From SW4 sp042466115 (GTDB taxonomy: Bacteria > Pseudomonadota > Alphaproteobacteria > Rhodobacterales > Rhodobacteraceae): a stretch of 64,000 nt of DNA. The DNA lies in NCBI RefSeq assembly GCF_042466115.1, contig NZ_JAXHBQ010000001.1, forward strand, positions 1 through 64,000, read 5' to 3'. The position numbers were made by a program, and so were the translations under genes. Below, piece after piece: positions 44,326-52,476 of this stretch. A model generated the notes under the pieces. It saw only the letters and a program-made list of their open reading frames with translations. It was not told where the DNA came from and ran no database searches. Every line of letters begins with the position of its first letter. The stretch's first letter is position 1.

Positions 44326-44580
44326 ATGTCCGATTCCACCGATACCAGCTACCGCGTCACCGCCGATGAACTGCGCCAGTTTGTCGAACGCATGGAGCGT
44401 CTGGACGCCGAGAAAAAGGACATCGCCGAGCAGCAAAAAGAGGTCATGGCCGAGGCCAAGGGCCGTGGCTACGACACCAAGGTGCTGCGCAAGGTGATCG
44501 CGCTTCGCAAGCGTGACCAGAACGATATCGCCGAAGAAGAAGCGGTATTGGACATGTATAAAGAAGCGTTGGGTATGTAG
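44326..44580 (+). CDS. gapR: GapR family (DUF2312) chromosome-structuring protein
   Basis: An 84-residue, highly charged helical protein that in Caulobacter binds overtwisted AT-rich DNA ahead of replication and transcription. The family pattern is complete: YRVTADELRQFVERMERLDAEKKDIAEQQKEVMAEAKGRGYDTKVLRKVIALRK, then DQNDIAEEEAVLDMYKEALG. It converges with phzF two bases after its stop codon. Confidence 0.94.
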   Translation: MSDSTDTSYRVTADELRQFVERMERLDAEKKDIAEQQKEVMAEAKGRGYDTKVLRKVIALRKRDQNDIAEEEAVLDMYKEALGM

Positions 44581-44582
44581 CC

Positions 44583-45419
44583 CTACAAGGTCACATCGCC
44601 CCTGATCAGGATGCTGGTGTGGCCGCCGATCCGCATGTTTTTGTCGGCGTCCTGCGCCACATGCACACGCCCTTTTCGCCCGATGCAGGTGCCTTGTGCG
44701 ACCACATAAGGCGTGTCTGCGCGCCCCTGGTCCTGCATCCAATGGGCCAGCGCGGCGTTCAGTGATCCGGTGATCGGGTCTTCTTTCAGTTCCGCGAACA
44801 TCGAAAACATCCGCACCTCGTAATCCGTGTCCGCGCCCGCGTCCTGCGCACCGATCAGACCAACCGAAAGGGGCGGCACCGGTGTGATTGCGCTTGCGTC
44901 AAGACCGGTCAGATCGCTGGCGCTTTCCATTTCGATGACGTGCCAGACCGGTCCGTTATCCAGAACCGCGTGGCGCAGAATGCGCGCGGGATCAAGGTTC
45001 AGGCCGCCTGCGATGTCGCTTAGAATGTTCGCTGGCATCGGCGCGATTGCCGTAGGTGGGGCAATAAACGCGGGCGTATCCCCCGTCAGGTCAATCGTCA
45101 CCAGCCCGACACCGCATTGCTGCGTGATCTTGCCGGCCGCACGTGGCGTGTGCCCCGCCGCCAACCAGCAGGCCGCTGATCCAAGGGTGGGATGGCCGGC
45201 AAAGGGCAGTTCGCGCGCGGTTGTGAAAATGCGCAACAGATAATCGGCATGTGCATCCGTTGCGGGGCAGACAAACGTGGTTTCCGCCAGATTGGTCCAG
45301 CGCGCGAATGCCTGCATCTGATCATCGGACAGCCCCGTGCCATCCAGCACGACAGCCAACCCGTTTCCGCCCGTGGGATGGGTGCTGAACACATCGCATT
45401 GCATGAAAGGACGGATCAT
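44583..45419 (-). CDS. PhzF family isomerase
   Basis: A 278-residue member of the PhzF/diaminopimelate-epimerase-like fold; the substrate is unknown since phenazine genes are absent. Family motifs: VFSTHPTGGNGLAVVLDG, LAETTFVCPA (with the catalytic Glu), RIFTTARELPFAGHPTLGSA and MFSMFAELKEDPITGSLNAALA. It begins in an ATGA overlap with the upstream gene. Confidence 0.92.
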   Translation of the reverse strand: MIRPFMQCDVFSTHPTGGNGLAVVLDGTGLSDDQMQAFARWTNLAETTFVCPATDAHADYLLRIFTTARELPFAGHPTLGSAACWLAAGHTPRAAGKITQQCGVGLVTIDLTGDTPAFIAPPTAIAPMPANILSDIAGGLNLDPARILRHAVLDNGPVWHVIEMESASDLTGLDASAITPVPPLSVGLIGAQDAGADTDYEVRMFSMFAELKEDPITGSLNAALAHWMQDQGRADTPYVVAQGTCIGRKGRVHVAQDADKNMRIGGHTSILIRGDVTL

Positions 45420-46330
45420 GGCGCGATGAAATTCACACCCGACATGCGGGCGATTTCAAACACATCGTCCTCGTAGATCTGGGTCAATTCATCCATCAGT
45501 TCGGCGGTCCAGCCGGGCAGGTCGATCTCTTCCTCGATCTCGTCATCAAGGGCGTATTTGTCCAGAAACGCCGCAATGATCCGGCGTTTTTGCACTTCGG
45601 TCTGGGGCGGGTGCGATTTGAGGTAGCTGACAAAGCGCTTCATGCCTTCCGCACTCATGATCGCATTCAGCAGGTCAAACCCGCCGGTGATCTTGGTCAG
45701 CGGGTCAACGCCGGATATTTCACGGATCAGCTGCGCCCAGATCAGCGGCGTATCTTCGTTGCACCAGACGGTCAGCGGCATTTCCGGCGCGATGGCCTGA
45801 ATGCGGTGCACCACATTGGACCAAAGAATGTCGCGCGGGTCCATCCCGTTCAGAAATTCGGCCAGGGTCGCGCCTTTGACCTTTTGAAAGACCGCCGGCA
45901 CGAACGTTGCCGGATCGCGCAGGGCCAGATGCAATTCGATTTCGTCACCGGGAAACAGTTTGCGCAGGCGGGTGATCTTCATTTCGATCAGTTCAAAGAA
46001 ATTGCCGTTGTCGAAAATCCGGCGCGGCACGCAGATGAAATCCGCGTGGCTCATCACAAGGCGGCTGGCGCTGTCCTCGTCCAGGATTGCATCAAGCAGG
46101 ATGTCGCGGGTATCGGGGGCCGGATCACTGTCGCCAAGGTTCTGGATGGTTTCACGCAACAGGCGGCGGTATTTGCCGGGGCCGGGCACCTTGATCCCCT
46201 GCTGGGAAAAGGCGTCGGCGTTCTTGAGCAGAGATTTCAAAAGCCGCTCGCCGTCCGTGCAACTGGCTCCGATGTGATAGGCAATCTGCAAGGTTGGCCC
46301 GCCATTGTGCGTGAGTGTGGTCGGGCGCAT
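45416..46330 (-). CDS. Conserved hypothetical protein, sulfotransferase-like N-terminus
   Basis: A 304-residue soluble protein of unknown function. The N-terminal AYHIGASCTDGERLLKSLLKN resembles the start of P-loop sulfotransferases (HIGAxKTGTT) but the phosphosulfate loop is degenerate. The C-terminal part is acidic (DDEIEEEIDLPGW). The protein at 56275-57138 shares its outline: a degenerate HIGA-like start, a FI(C/S) strand near residue 95-100 and a WxxL/W segment later. It is translationally coupled to phzF (ATGA). Confidence 0.65.
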   Translation of the reverse strand: MRPTTLTHNGGPTLQIAYHIGASCTDGERLLKSLLKNADAFSQQGIKVPGPGKYRRLLRETIQNLGDSDPAPDTRDILLDAILDEDSASRLVMSHADFICVPRRIFDNGNFFELIEMKITRLRKLFPGDEIELHLALRDPATFVPAVFQKVKGATLAEFLNGMDPRDILWSNVVHRIQAIAPEMPLTVWCNEDTPLIWAQLIREISGVDPLTKITGGFDLLNAIMSAEGMKRFVSYLKSHPPQTEVQKRRIIAAFLDKYALDDEIEEEIDLPGWTAELMDELTQIYEDDVFEIARMSGVNFIAP

Positions 46331-46380
46331 TATAGGGGCTTTTCTGGACAGCGAAACCGCAATCGGGTAACGCCCGTCAT

Positions 46381-48036
46381 ATGTCCGAGTCTTCTGGTCA
46401 GATAAGCGCCGTCAAATGGCCCCGCCTGCGGTTCAGTCCGTGGTCGCTCGGGGCGTTGGTGATCGCTGTGCTGGTGGTCCTGCCGATCATCGCGGTGATC
46501 TGGTTCGCCCTGACACCGGACGACAATATCTGGCCGCATCTGATGTCCACGACCCTGCCGCGCTACCTGCGCAATTCGCTGATCCTGATGGCGGGGACGG
46601 GGGTCTTGACGGCCGCCGTGGGCACGGGGGCTGCATGGCTGGTGGTGATGTATCGCTTTCCGGGGCGGCAGTGGTTGCAGTGGGCATTGTTGATGCCGCT
46701 GGCTGTGCCCGCCTATGTCGGTGCTTATGCGCTAGTGGATTTTCTGGAATTTGCAGGGCCGGTGCAAACCATGCTGCGTGACGTTACGGGCTGGCAATCG
46801 GCTCAGGACTACTGGTTTCCGGCGATCCGCACGCGCACGGCCGCGGTGCTGGTGCTAAGCGCCTCGCTTTACCCTTATGTTTACATCCTTGCCCGCGCGG
46901 CGTTTCGCGAACAATCGGGTGCGGGTTATGACGTGGCGCGCGCGCTGGGTGTGGGTGCATGGGGGCGGTTTTGGCGGGTTGGCTTGCCGCTGGCCCGCCC
47001 CGCGATTGCCGCAGGCGTGGCCGTGGTGATGATGGAAACGGTCAATGATTTCGGCACTGTGGATTATTTTGCGGTGCAGACGCTGACGACGGGGATCTTT
47101 TCGGTCTGGCTGCAAAGCGGCAATCTGGGCGGCGCTGCGCAGATCGCCACCTGTGTGCTGGCGCTTGTGGTTCTGCTGGTCACGCTCGAGAAATTCAGCC
47201 GCCGCAAAAGCCGCTTTTTCGGCACCGCGCGCGGGCCGCGCCCGATTGAAGGGCAACAGTTGCGCGGCGGCGTGGCCTGGGCGGCAACGCTGGCTTGTGT
47301 CCTGCCATTTGCGATAGGGTTCCTGCTGCCGGTCGGGGTGCTGTTGGAACATGCCACAGACGCGCGCGAATGGGCCGCGCCGGGGCTGTTGCGCGCGCTG
47401 GCCCATACCTTGGGTGTGGGCGGCATTGCGGCGGTGCTGACGGTCGCTGGCGGCGTGTTCATGGTTTACGGTGTGCGCCTGTCGGGGCGGCGCTTGCCCG
47501 CTTTGCTGATGCCGGTCACGGCGATCGGATATGCGGCCCCCGGCGCGGTGCTGGCGCTGGGCATCCTGATCCCGCTGGCGGCATTTGACAACGCGCTGGC
47601 CGACACGATCCTGAACATCACCGGCTACGATCCGGGGTTGATCTTTACCGGCACGGCGGCGGCCTTGTGTCTGGCCTATGTGGTGCGGTTCTTTGCGATT
47701 GCCCAAGGCACGGCGGATGCCGCCCTTGGCCGCGTATCGCCCAGCTTGCCGATGGCCGCGCGCTCATTGGGGCGCACGGCGGGGGGGACGCTGCGGGCGG
47801 TGCATATCCCGCTGGTGCGTGCTTCGGTCGGGTCGGCCCTGTTGCTGGTGTTCGTCGATTGCGTCAAGGAACTGCCCGCAACCCTGCTGCTGCGCCCGTT
47901 CAATTACAACACGCTGGCGACGCGCGTGCACGAAAAGGCCAGCCTTGAAAACATCGCCGAGGCCGCCCCCGCAGCCCTGATGATCACGCTTGTGGGGCTG
48001 GCGGCTGTGGCATTGCTGGCACGGGCTAACCGTTAA
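46381..48036 (+). CDS. Two-domain ABC transporter permease (Fe(3+)/thiamine type, FbpB-like)
   Basis: A 551-residue permease with two fused binding-protein-dependent transport domains, each with the EAA-loop: ARALGVGAWGRFWRVGLPLARPAIA and AARSLGRTAGGTLRAVHIPLVRASVG. About 12 hydrophobic helices are visible. FbpB/AfuB proteins import ferric iron with a binding protein and ATPase; neither partner is adjacent here, so it must work with genes elsewhere or just outside this layout. Divergent from the hypothetical gene before it. Confidence 0.9.
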   Translation: MSESSGQISAVKWPRLRFSPWSLGALVIAVLVVLPIIAVIWFALTPDDNIWPHLMSTTLPRYLRNSLILMAGTGVLTAAVGTGAAWLVVMYRFPGRQWLQWALLMPLAVPAYVGAYALVDFLEFAGPVQTMLRDVTGWQSAQDYWFPAIRTRTAAVLVLSASLYPYVYILARAAFREQSGAGYDVARALGVGAWGRFWRVGLPLARPAIAAGVAVVMMETVNDFGTVDYFAVQTLTTGIFSVWLQSGNLGGAAQIATCVLALVVLLVTLEKFSRRKSRFFGTARGPRPIEGQQLRGGVAWAATLACVLPFAIGFLLPVGVLLEHATDAREWAAPGLLRALAHTLGVGGIAAVLTVAGGVFMVYGVRLSGRRLPALLMPVTAIGYAAPGAVLALGILIPLAAFDNALADTILNITGYDPGLIFTGTAAALCLAYVVRFFAIAQGTADAALGRVSPSLPMAARSLGRTAGGTLRAVHIPLVRASVGSALLLVFVDCVKELPATLLLRPFNYNTLATRVHEKASLENIAEAAPAALMITLVGLAAVALLARANR

Positions 48037-48043
48037 AAAGGGA

Positions 48044-48065
48044 AAAGTCGGGTATTTCCGACTTT
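48044..48065 (+). terminator. Stem-loop after the ABC permease gene
   Basis: AAAGTCGG (48044-48051) and CCGACTTT (48058-48065) form a perfect 8-bp stem with a 6-nt loop, 7 bases past the stop codon; it ends in TTT only. Confidence 0.6.
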
Positions 48066-48083
48066 GGTCCGGATTTTCAATGT

Positions 48084-48111
48084 GCTAATCCACGCATAAT
48101 TAACGATTAGC
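48084..48111. promoter_or_regulatory. Inverted repeat upstream of the RTX protease gene
   Basis: GCTAATC (48084-48090) and GATTAGC (48105-48111) are a perfect 7-bp inverted repeat with centres 21 bp apart, about two helical turns, 36 bases before the ATG. This is a fitting geometry for a dimeric regulator. Confidence 0.45.
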
Positions 48112-48146
48112 CCGCGCTGACAGCGCCTGTTTCAGATGAGGTCCAA

Positions 48147-50273
48147 ATGCCTGACATTCCCGGAGATGCAACGACAACCGCAACAATTACAGTTGGCGGT
48201 TCCGTCAGTGATACCCTTGAAACCGCGGGCGATTGGGACTGGTTTGCGATCACGCTGTCTGCGGGCGAAACCATCCAGATCAACCTGGATGCGTCGGGCG
48301 CAAATCCGCTCGATGACCCCTATGTGCGGATCTATGACGGGTTGGGGTCGCAGCTTGATGTGGACAACGACAGCGGGCCGGGCGTGAATTCCGAACTGGT
48401 CTTTACCGCCACGGTCGCAGGCACCTACTACATCGAAGCGGGCTCGTATTTTGACAGCTACGATGGCGACTATACCCTTTCGGTGATTGCCGCCGTGCCG
48501 CCGCCGCCCGCGTCAATCCTGCCGGGTCTGGAATGGGGCAGTTTTGTCGATGACGGTGCGGGCAACCCCGTCTCCTCGATCAGCTATTATTTTGCCCCCA
48601 CGGGCGTGGCCTTTGACGGGATCACGTCGCAGGGGTTCAACGCCTATGAAATAACCCAGTTCGAAGCGGCATTCGACATGATCGCCGCCGTCACCGGTCT
48701 GACGTTCTCGGAATCGGGCACAGCCGCAGGCACCGACTTCCAGCTTGTCGCGTCCAACAACGCCGACATCGGCGGGTTCCTGGGGTACTTCAATCCGCCC
48801 GGTGAAGTGAACGAAGGCGTGGGGGTCTTCAACATTGATGCATGGGACCGCACAAGTGGCGGTTCGACCGATCCGGGTGGTTTCGACTTTGTCACCATCG
48901 TGCACGAAGTGCTGCACGGGCTTGGCATGGCGCACCCCCATGATGGCGGCGGAACCTCTGACATCTTCAACGGTGTAAGCGGACCATTCGGCGATTATGG
49001 CGACTTTGACCTGAACCAGGGCATCTTCACGACGATGTCCTACAACACCGGCTTTTTTACCGGCACGGCGGGCAGCAGCGGCGACACCGGCAACGACTGG
49101 GGCTACGAAGCGGGGCCGATGGCGCTTGATATCGCCGTGCTTCAGGCGCTTTACGGGGCTAATACCACAACAGCGGCCGGCAACGACACCTATGTTCTGC
49201 CCGATGCGAATGTGGCTGGCACCTTCTGGACGTCGATCTGGGATACCGGCGGCATCGACGAAATCACATATAGCGGCACCAAGGACATCGAGATCATTCT
49301 TCTGGAAGCGACCCTGCTTTATGAAATGGGCGGCGGTGGCTATGTCTCGGCGGCAGACGGGGTCGCAGGTGGCTATACAATCGCCAACGGCGCGGTGATC
49401 GAGAACGCAACCGGCAGTTCAGGTGAAGACCTGCTTGTGGGCAATGACGTCAAGAACTTCCTGACGGGCAATGGCGGCGCCGATGAATTCTGGGGCCTTG
49501 GCGGCAATGACAACATCCAGGGCGGCGCGGGGGCTGACTCCATTCAGGCCGGCACGGGCGACGATATCGTTGATGGCGGAAGCGACGACGATTCCATCTT
49601 TGGCGAAGAAGGCGATGACGTGATCCGTGGACAGGGCGGAACCGACTGGATCGTTGGCGGCGCAGGCGAAGATGATATTTCCGGCGGGATCGGCAATGAC
49701 AACATCTTTGGCGCGGACGATGACGATGTGATCCGCGGGCAGGGCAACAACGACACCATCTATGGTGAACAGGGCGACGACACGATCTATGGCGGGTCGG
49801 GCAATGACACAATCGAGGGCGGGATCGAAAACGACCGCCTGTTCGGTCAAGGCAACAACGACACGCTGTTTGGTGGTGACGGCGACGACTTCCTGTCAGG
49901 CGCGGCGGGAAGCGACAACCTTTCCGGCGGCGCAGACGACGACACCATAAACGGCGGTGCGGGGGCCGATATCCTGAACGGCGGCGCGGGCTTTGATCTG
50001 CTCAATGGCGGAACCCAAGGCGACACGTTTGTCTTTGTGGCTGGCAACGATATCGACCAGGTTGGCGGCTATGAACAGGGTCTGGACACGATCGAGATCA
50101 GCACCTCCCTGTTCACCGCGGGCCTGAGCGCGCAGCAAGTCGTGGACACCTACGGGTCGATCAACGCAACCGGCACGATCATCACGCTGGACTTTGGCGC
50201 GGATGAACTTGTGCTGGTGAACGGTGGCGGGCTGAACATCGCGACCCTTGGCGCGGATATCCAGTTTATCTAG
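48147..50273 (+). CDS. Serralysin-like (M10B) RTX metalloprotease with N-terminal pre-peptidase domain
   Basis: A secreted zinc protease of 708 residues. Residues ~10-115 match a PPC-type pre-peptidase domain (GDWDWFAITLSAGETIQINL). The zinc site is H253-E-x-x-H257-x-x-G-x-x-H263 (HEVLHGLGMAH) and the Met-turn is TTMSYN (Met ~297). Residues ~425-620 are tandem RTX nonapeptides (GGxGxDxhx) that bind calcium outside the cell. The C-terminal ~85 residues (DTFVFVAGNDIDQVGGYEQG...) form the type I export signal. No exporter is adjacent. Confidence 0.92.
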   Translation: MPDIPGDATTTATITVGGSVSDTLETAGDWDWFAITLSAGETIQINLDASGANPLDDPYVRIYDGLGSQLDVDNDSGPGVNSELVFTATVAGTYYIEAGSYFDSYDGDYTLSVIAAVPPPPASILPGLEWGSFVDDGAGNPVSSISYYFAPTGVAFDGITSQGFNAYEITQFEAAFDMIAAVTGLTFSESGTAAGTDFQLVASNNADIGGFLGYFNPPGEVNEGVGVFNIDAWDRTSGGSTDPGGFDFVTIVHEVLHGLGMAHPHDGGGTSDIFNGVSGPFGDYGDFDLNQGIFTTMSYNTGFFTGTAGSSGDTGNDWGYEAGPMALDIAVLQALYGANTTTAAGNDTYVLPDANVAGTFWTSIWDTGGIDEITYSGTKDIEIILLEATLLYEMGGGGYVSAADGVAGGYTIANGAVIENATGSSGEDLLVGNDVKNFLTGNGGADEFWGLGGNDNIQGGAGADSIQAGTGDDIVDGGSDDDSIFGEEGDDVIRGQGGTDWIVGGAGEDDISGGIGNDNIFGADDDDVIRGQGNNDTIYGEQGDDTIYGGSGNDTIEGGIENDRLFGQGNNDTLFGGDGDDFLSGAAGSDNLSGGADDDTINGGAGADILNGGAGFDLLNGGTQGDTFVFVAGNDIDQVGGYEQGLDTIEISTSLFTAGLSAQQVVDTYGSINATGTIITLDFGADELVLVNGGGLNIATLGADIQFI

Positions 50274-50350
50274 ACCGGCAAAAAATGACGCACGCGCAGG
50301 CGCAAAAGGGCTTGCGCGCGCCGCGCCGCTTGGGTAGCAACGCGCGCAGT

Positions 50351-50426
50351 GCCCCTATAGCTCAGCTGGTAGAGCAACTGATTTGTAATCAGTAGGTCCG
50401 CGGTTCGAGTCCGTGTGGGGGCACCA
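50351..50426 (+). tRNA. tRNA-Thr (anticodon UGU)
   Basis: A 76-base cloverleaf with encoded CCA. Acceptor GCCCCTA pairs with TGGGGGC; D arm AGCTCAGCTGGTAGAGC; anticodon stem CTGAT/ATCAG around TTTGTAA; T arm with GGTTCGAGTCC. The core-like DNA ends here and accessory DNA begins, so this is the probable border of a genomic island. No second copy of its 3' end was found downstream in the window. Confidence 0.97.
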
Positions 50427-50865
50427 TAAAATCAATGACTTAGCGGAAATAGGCTTCATCTACCGTTGCTAGTGTACGGCGTGTGTAGGGTGTTGGATAG
50501 AGATTTTGAGGATATGAGTACCTGAGAAAACCAACGAAGTTTTTCGAACCTAGATGATGATCTCGCGTGATTATTTCACCTAAAACTATTGAACTAAAAC
50601 ACACGCCGGGTCGCTTAGGAGTCGTTAGGGGACCGCTTTGCCGTACTCGGCGGCAGCGGAGTCTCGCTGCATCATATACAAATGGCCGCGATGCGTGATG
50701 AAGTCGACCTTCGCTGCTCTAGCGATATCGAACTCAAAGCCTTGCGAAAGCTGACGTTGAAAAATAGGGGCGAGGAATTTTCACGAATGAATTTATGTTG
50801 TTGAATGCCGTTCTCAATATATAGTGCCTAGGCAACAGCAACCTCCAGCATGTAGAAAATTCAAT
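50427..50865. other. Gene-poor spacer downstream of tRNA-Thr
   Basis: No intact gene is visible in these 439 bases. On the minus strand from about 50828 down to the TAA at 50625-50627 a 66-codon frame without a start reads like protein (…FRKALEFDIARAAKVDF…). It may be the relic of a decayed gene. No integrase could be recognised. Confidence 0.4.
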
Positions 50866-52137
50866 ATGCAACTTGATCCCTTCGTCCCAGTAGAGCCGGA
50901 GACCAATTTCACTACCTCTGGGCCACCAGACGCAGTCTGCGCCTTCTGATGCCTGCATCGGATTTGGTTGCTATCTCGATCGAAGGCGTTTCAGAGTCTG
51001 AAACCAGTGAATCAAGTGGTGAGAGCGGCGAGGAAGTAATAGACGTCGCTGAGTATTTTGGAAGCGAAGAGCTCTCCAAGCACAACAAAGTGACGTATCT
51101 CCAGCTCAAGCACTCGACCTTGAAAACAGGGAAATCTTGGGTACTAGGCGACCTAAACAAAACATTGGTGGGCTTCTACAAGAGGTACTATGCGTTCCTG
51201 TCAGGCATTGCGGATCCGGAAAAGCAGTCAGTAGAGTTTGTGTTTCTGACCAACCGGCCTGTTGCGGACTGGGTTCACAGTTTGCTGGACAGGACCAAAT
51301 CAAGAAAACTTTTGCCGACCGACACCGAGTAGTGGCAGCAAATTAAACGGTACCTTTCGGCGGATGATGAAGCCGCATACGATTTCCTTCGGCATTTCAA
51401 TATTTTCGATACGACCGATGGGTACTGGGAACAGCGGAACATCTTGCACCAGGAATTGACAGGCTATCTTCCTGGTCCAGACCAAAACGCAGCGGACCAA
51501 CTGCTGCTTTTGGTAACCAAAAAGGCACTTCCCGAAAGCTCAAGAAATCCGTCCATTAGAAAGCAAGATGTCCTTCGTGCTCTGAAGGCCGACGAAGAGC
51601 AACTCTTCCCTGCGCCATGTCTTATCGAACAGGCAGCTGAACTACTTGCTCGAGAGCAAGAAGATGAATTCGTCGATGCTATCTTGAGTAAGCGCCATGA
51701 TCCAATCATAATTCACGCTGGTGGCGGCGTCGGAAAAACTGCGATGGCCCATAGGGTGTCGAACCGGCTGCAAGACGAATGTGAAGTCGTGCTGAACGAT
51801 AGTTTTGGAAACGGCGGATACCGAAGCACAATCAGCCCCAGACACCGACACGAAGTTGCATGCTGTCAGATAGCCAACGAATTGGCCACAAAAGGTTTGT
51901 GTCACCCACTTATCCCATCAAACCTCGCAAATGCGGCGGATTACTTGAGAGCCTTCAATCGCTGCCTGACCCAGGCAATGGAAGTACTGGTCGTCGAAAA
52001 TGCACACGCCAAAATCGTCATTATAATCGACGCTGCCGACAATGCGCAGATGGCAGCACAAGAGTGTGATGAACGAACGAGTTTTCCTCGTGATCTATTG
52101 AGGCAGAGCCTGCCCAAGGGCGTTGTTTTGGTATGCT
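50866..52137 (+). pseudogene. Decayed Avs-like STAND NTPase with N-terminal nuclease-like domain
   Basis: Reading from ATG 50866 gives MQLDPFVP, then one base is missing near 50888 and the frame continues as SRAGDQFHYLWATRRSLRLL from ~50889. The next ~145 residues look like a Cap4/DUF4297-type PD-(D/E)xK domain (TYLQLKHSTLKTG...FVFLTNRP). An in-frame amber TAG sits at 51330-51332, and the same frame goes on without a break (WQQIKRYLSADD) through Walker A GGGVGKTA and Walker B VIIIDAADNA. At 52137 the gene is cut by an IS3-family element, removing the STAND remainder and C-terminal sensor. Anti-phage identity is inferred from this layout. Confidence 0.75.
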
Positions 52138-52165
52138 TGGACCTGTCGCGGTTTGATGCCGCTCC
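52138..52165 (+). repeat. Left terminal inverted repeat of the IS3 element
   Basis: Starts TGGACCTGTCGCG, then GTTTGATGCCGCTCC. Matches the complement of the right end at 24 of 28 positions. Confidence 0.9.
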
Positions 52166-52200
52166 TTTGATAGCATTTACTGCACCAAAGGAGACTGACT

Positions 52201-52476
52201 ATGGGACTGAAACGGACGGATGAATTTCGCCACGATGGAGTGCGGATCGCGTTGACCAGTGGGCTAACGCGCAAGCAGGTGGCTGATGATTTAGGTGTCG
52301 GGATGTCGACACTGAACAAATGGATCACTGCGCATCGAGGGACGAACGTGGTTTCGAAAGAGGATTTGAGCTTCGCTCAAGAGAATGACCGACTTCGACG
52401 AGAGAACCGTCTTCTCAAGGAGGAGAGGGAAATTCTAAAAAAGGCCACCCGGTTCTTTGCGGGCCTAAAGCAATGA
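52201..52476 (+). CDS. IS3-family transposase OrfA (helix-turn-helix)
   Basis: A 91-residue DNA-binding subunit: HTH GLTRKQVADDLGVGMSTLNKWI (~residues 21-42) and a leucine-zipper-like helix (NDRLRRENRLLKEEREILKKA). Near its end the slippery run AAAAAAG (52437-52443) would allow -1 frameshifting into the orfB frame, which is open there, to make the OrfAB transposase. A 4-base ATGA overlap joins it to orfB. Confidence 0.93.
   Translation: MGLKRTDEFRHDGVRIALTSGLTRKQVADDLGVGMSTLNKWITAHRGTNVVSKEDLSFAQENDRLRRENRLLKEEREILKKATRFFAGLKQ

Noticed and set aside
50734..50958. 74-codon minus-strand frame overlapping the STAND pseudogene start
   Set aside because: Overlaps conserved sequence of the pseudogene on the other strand and has no recognisable content.
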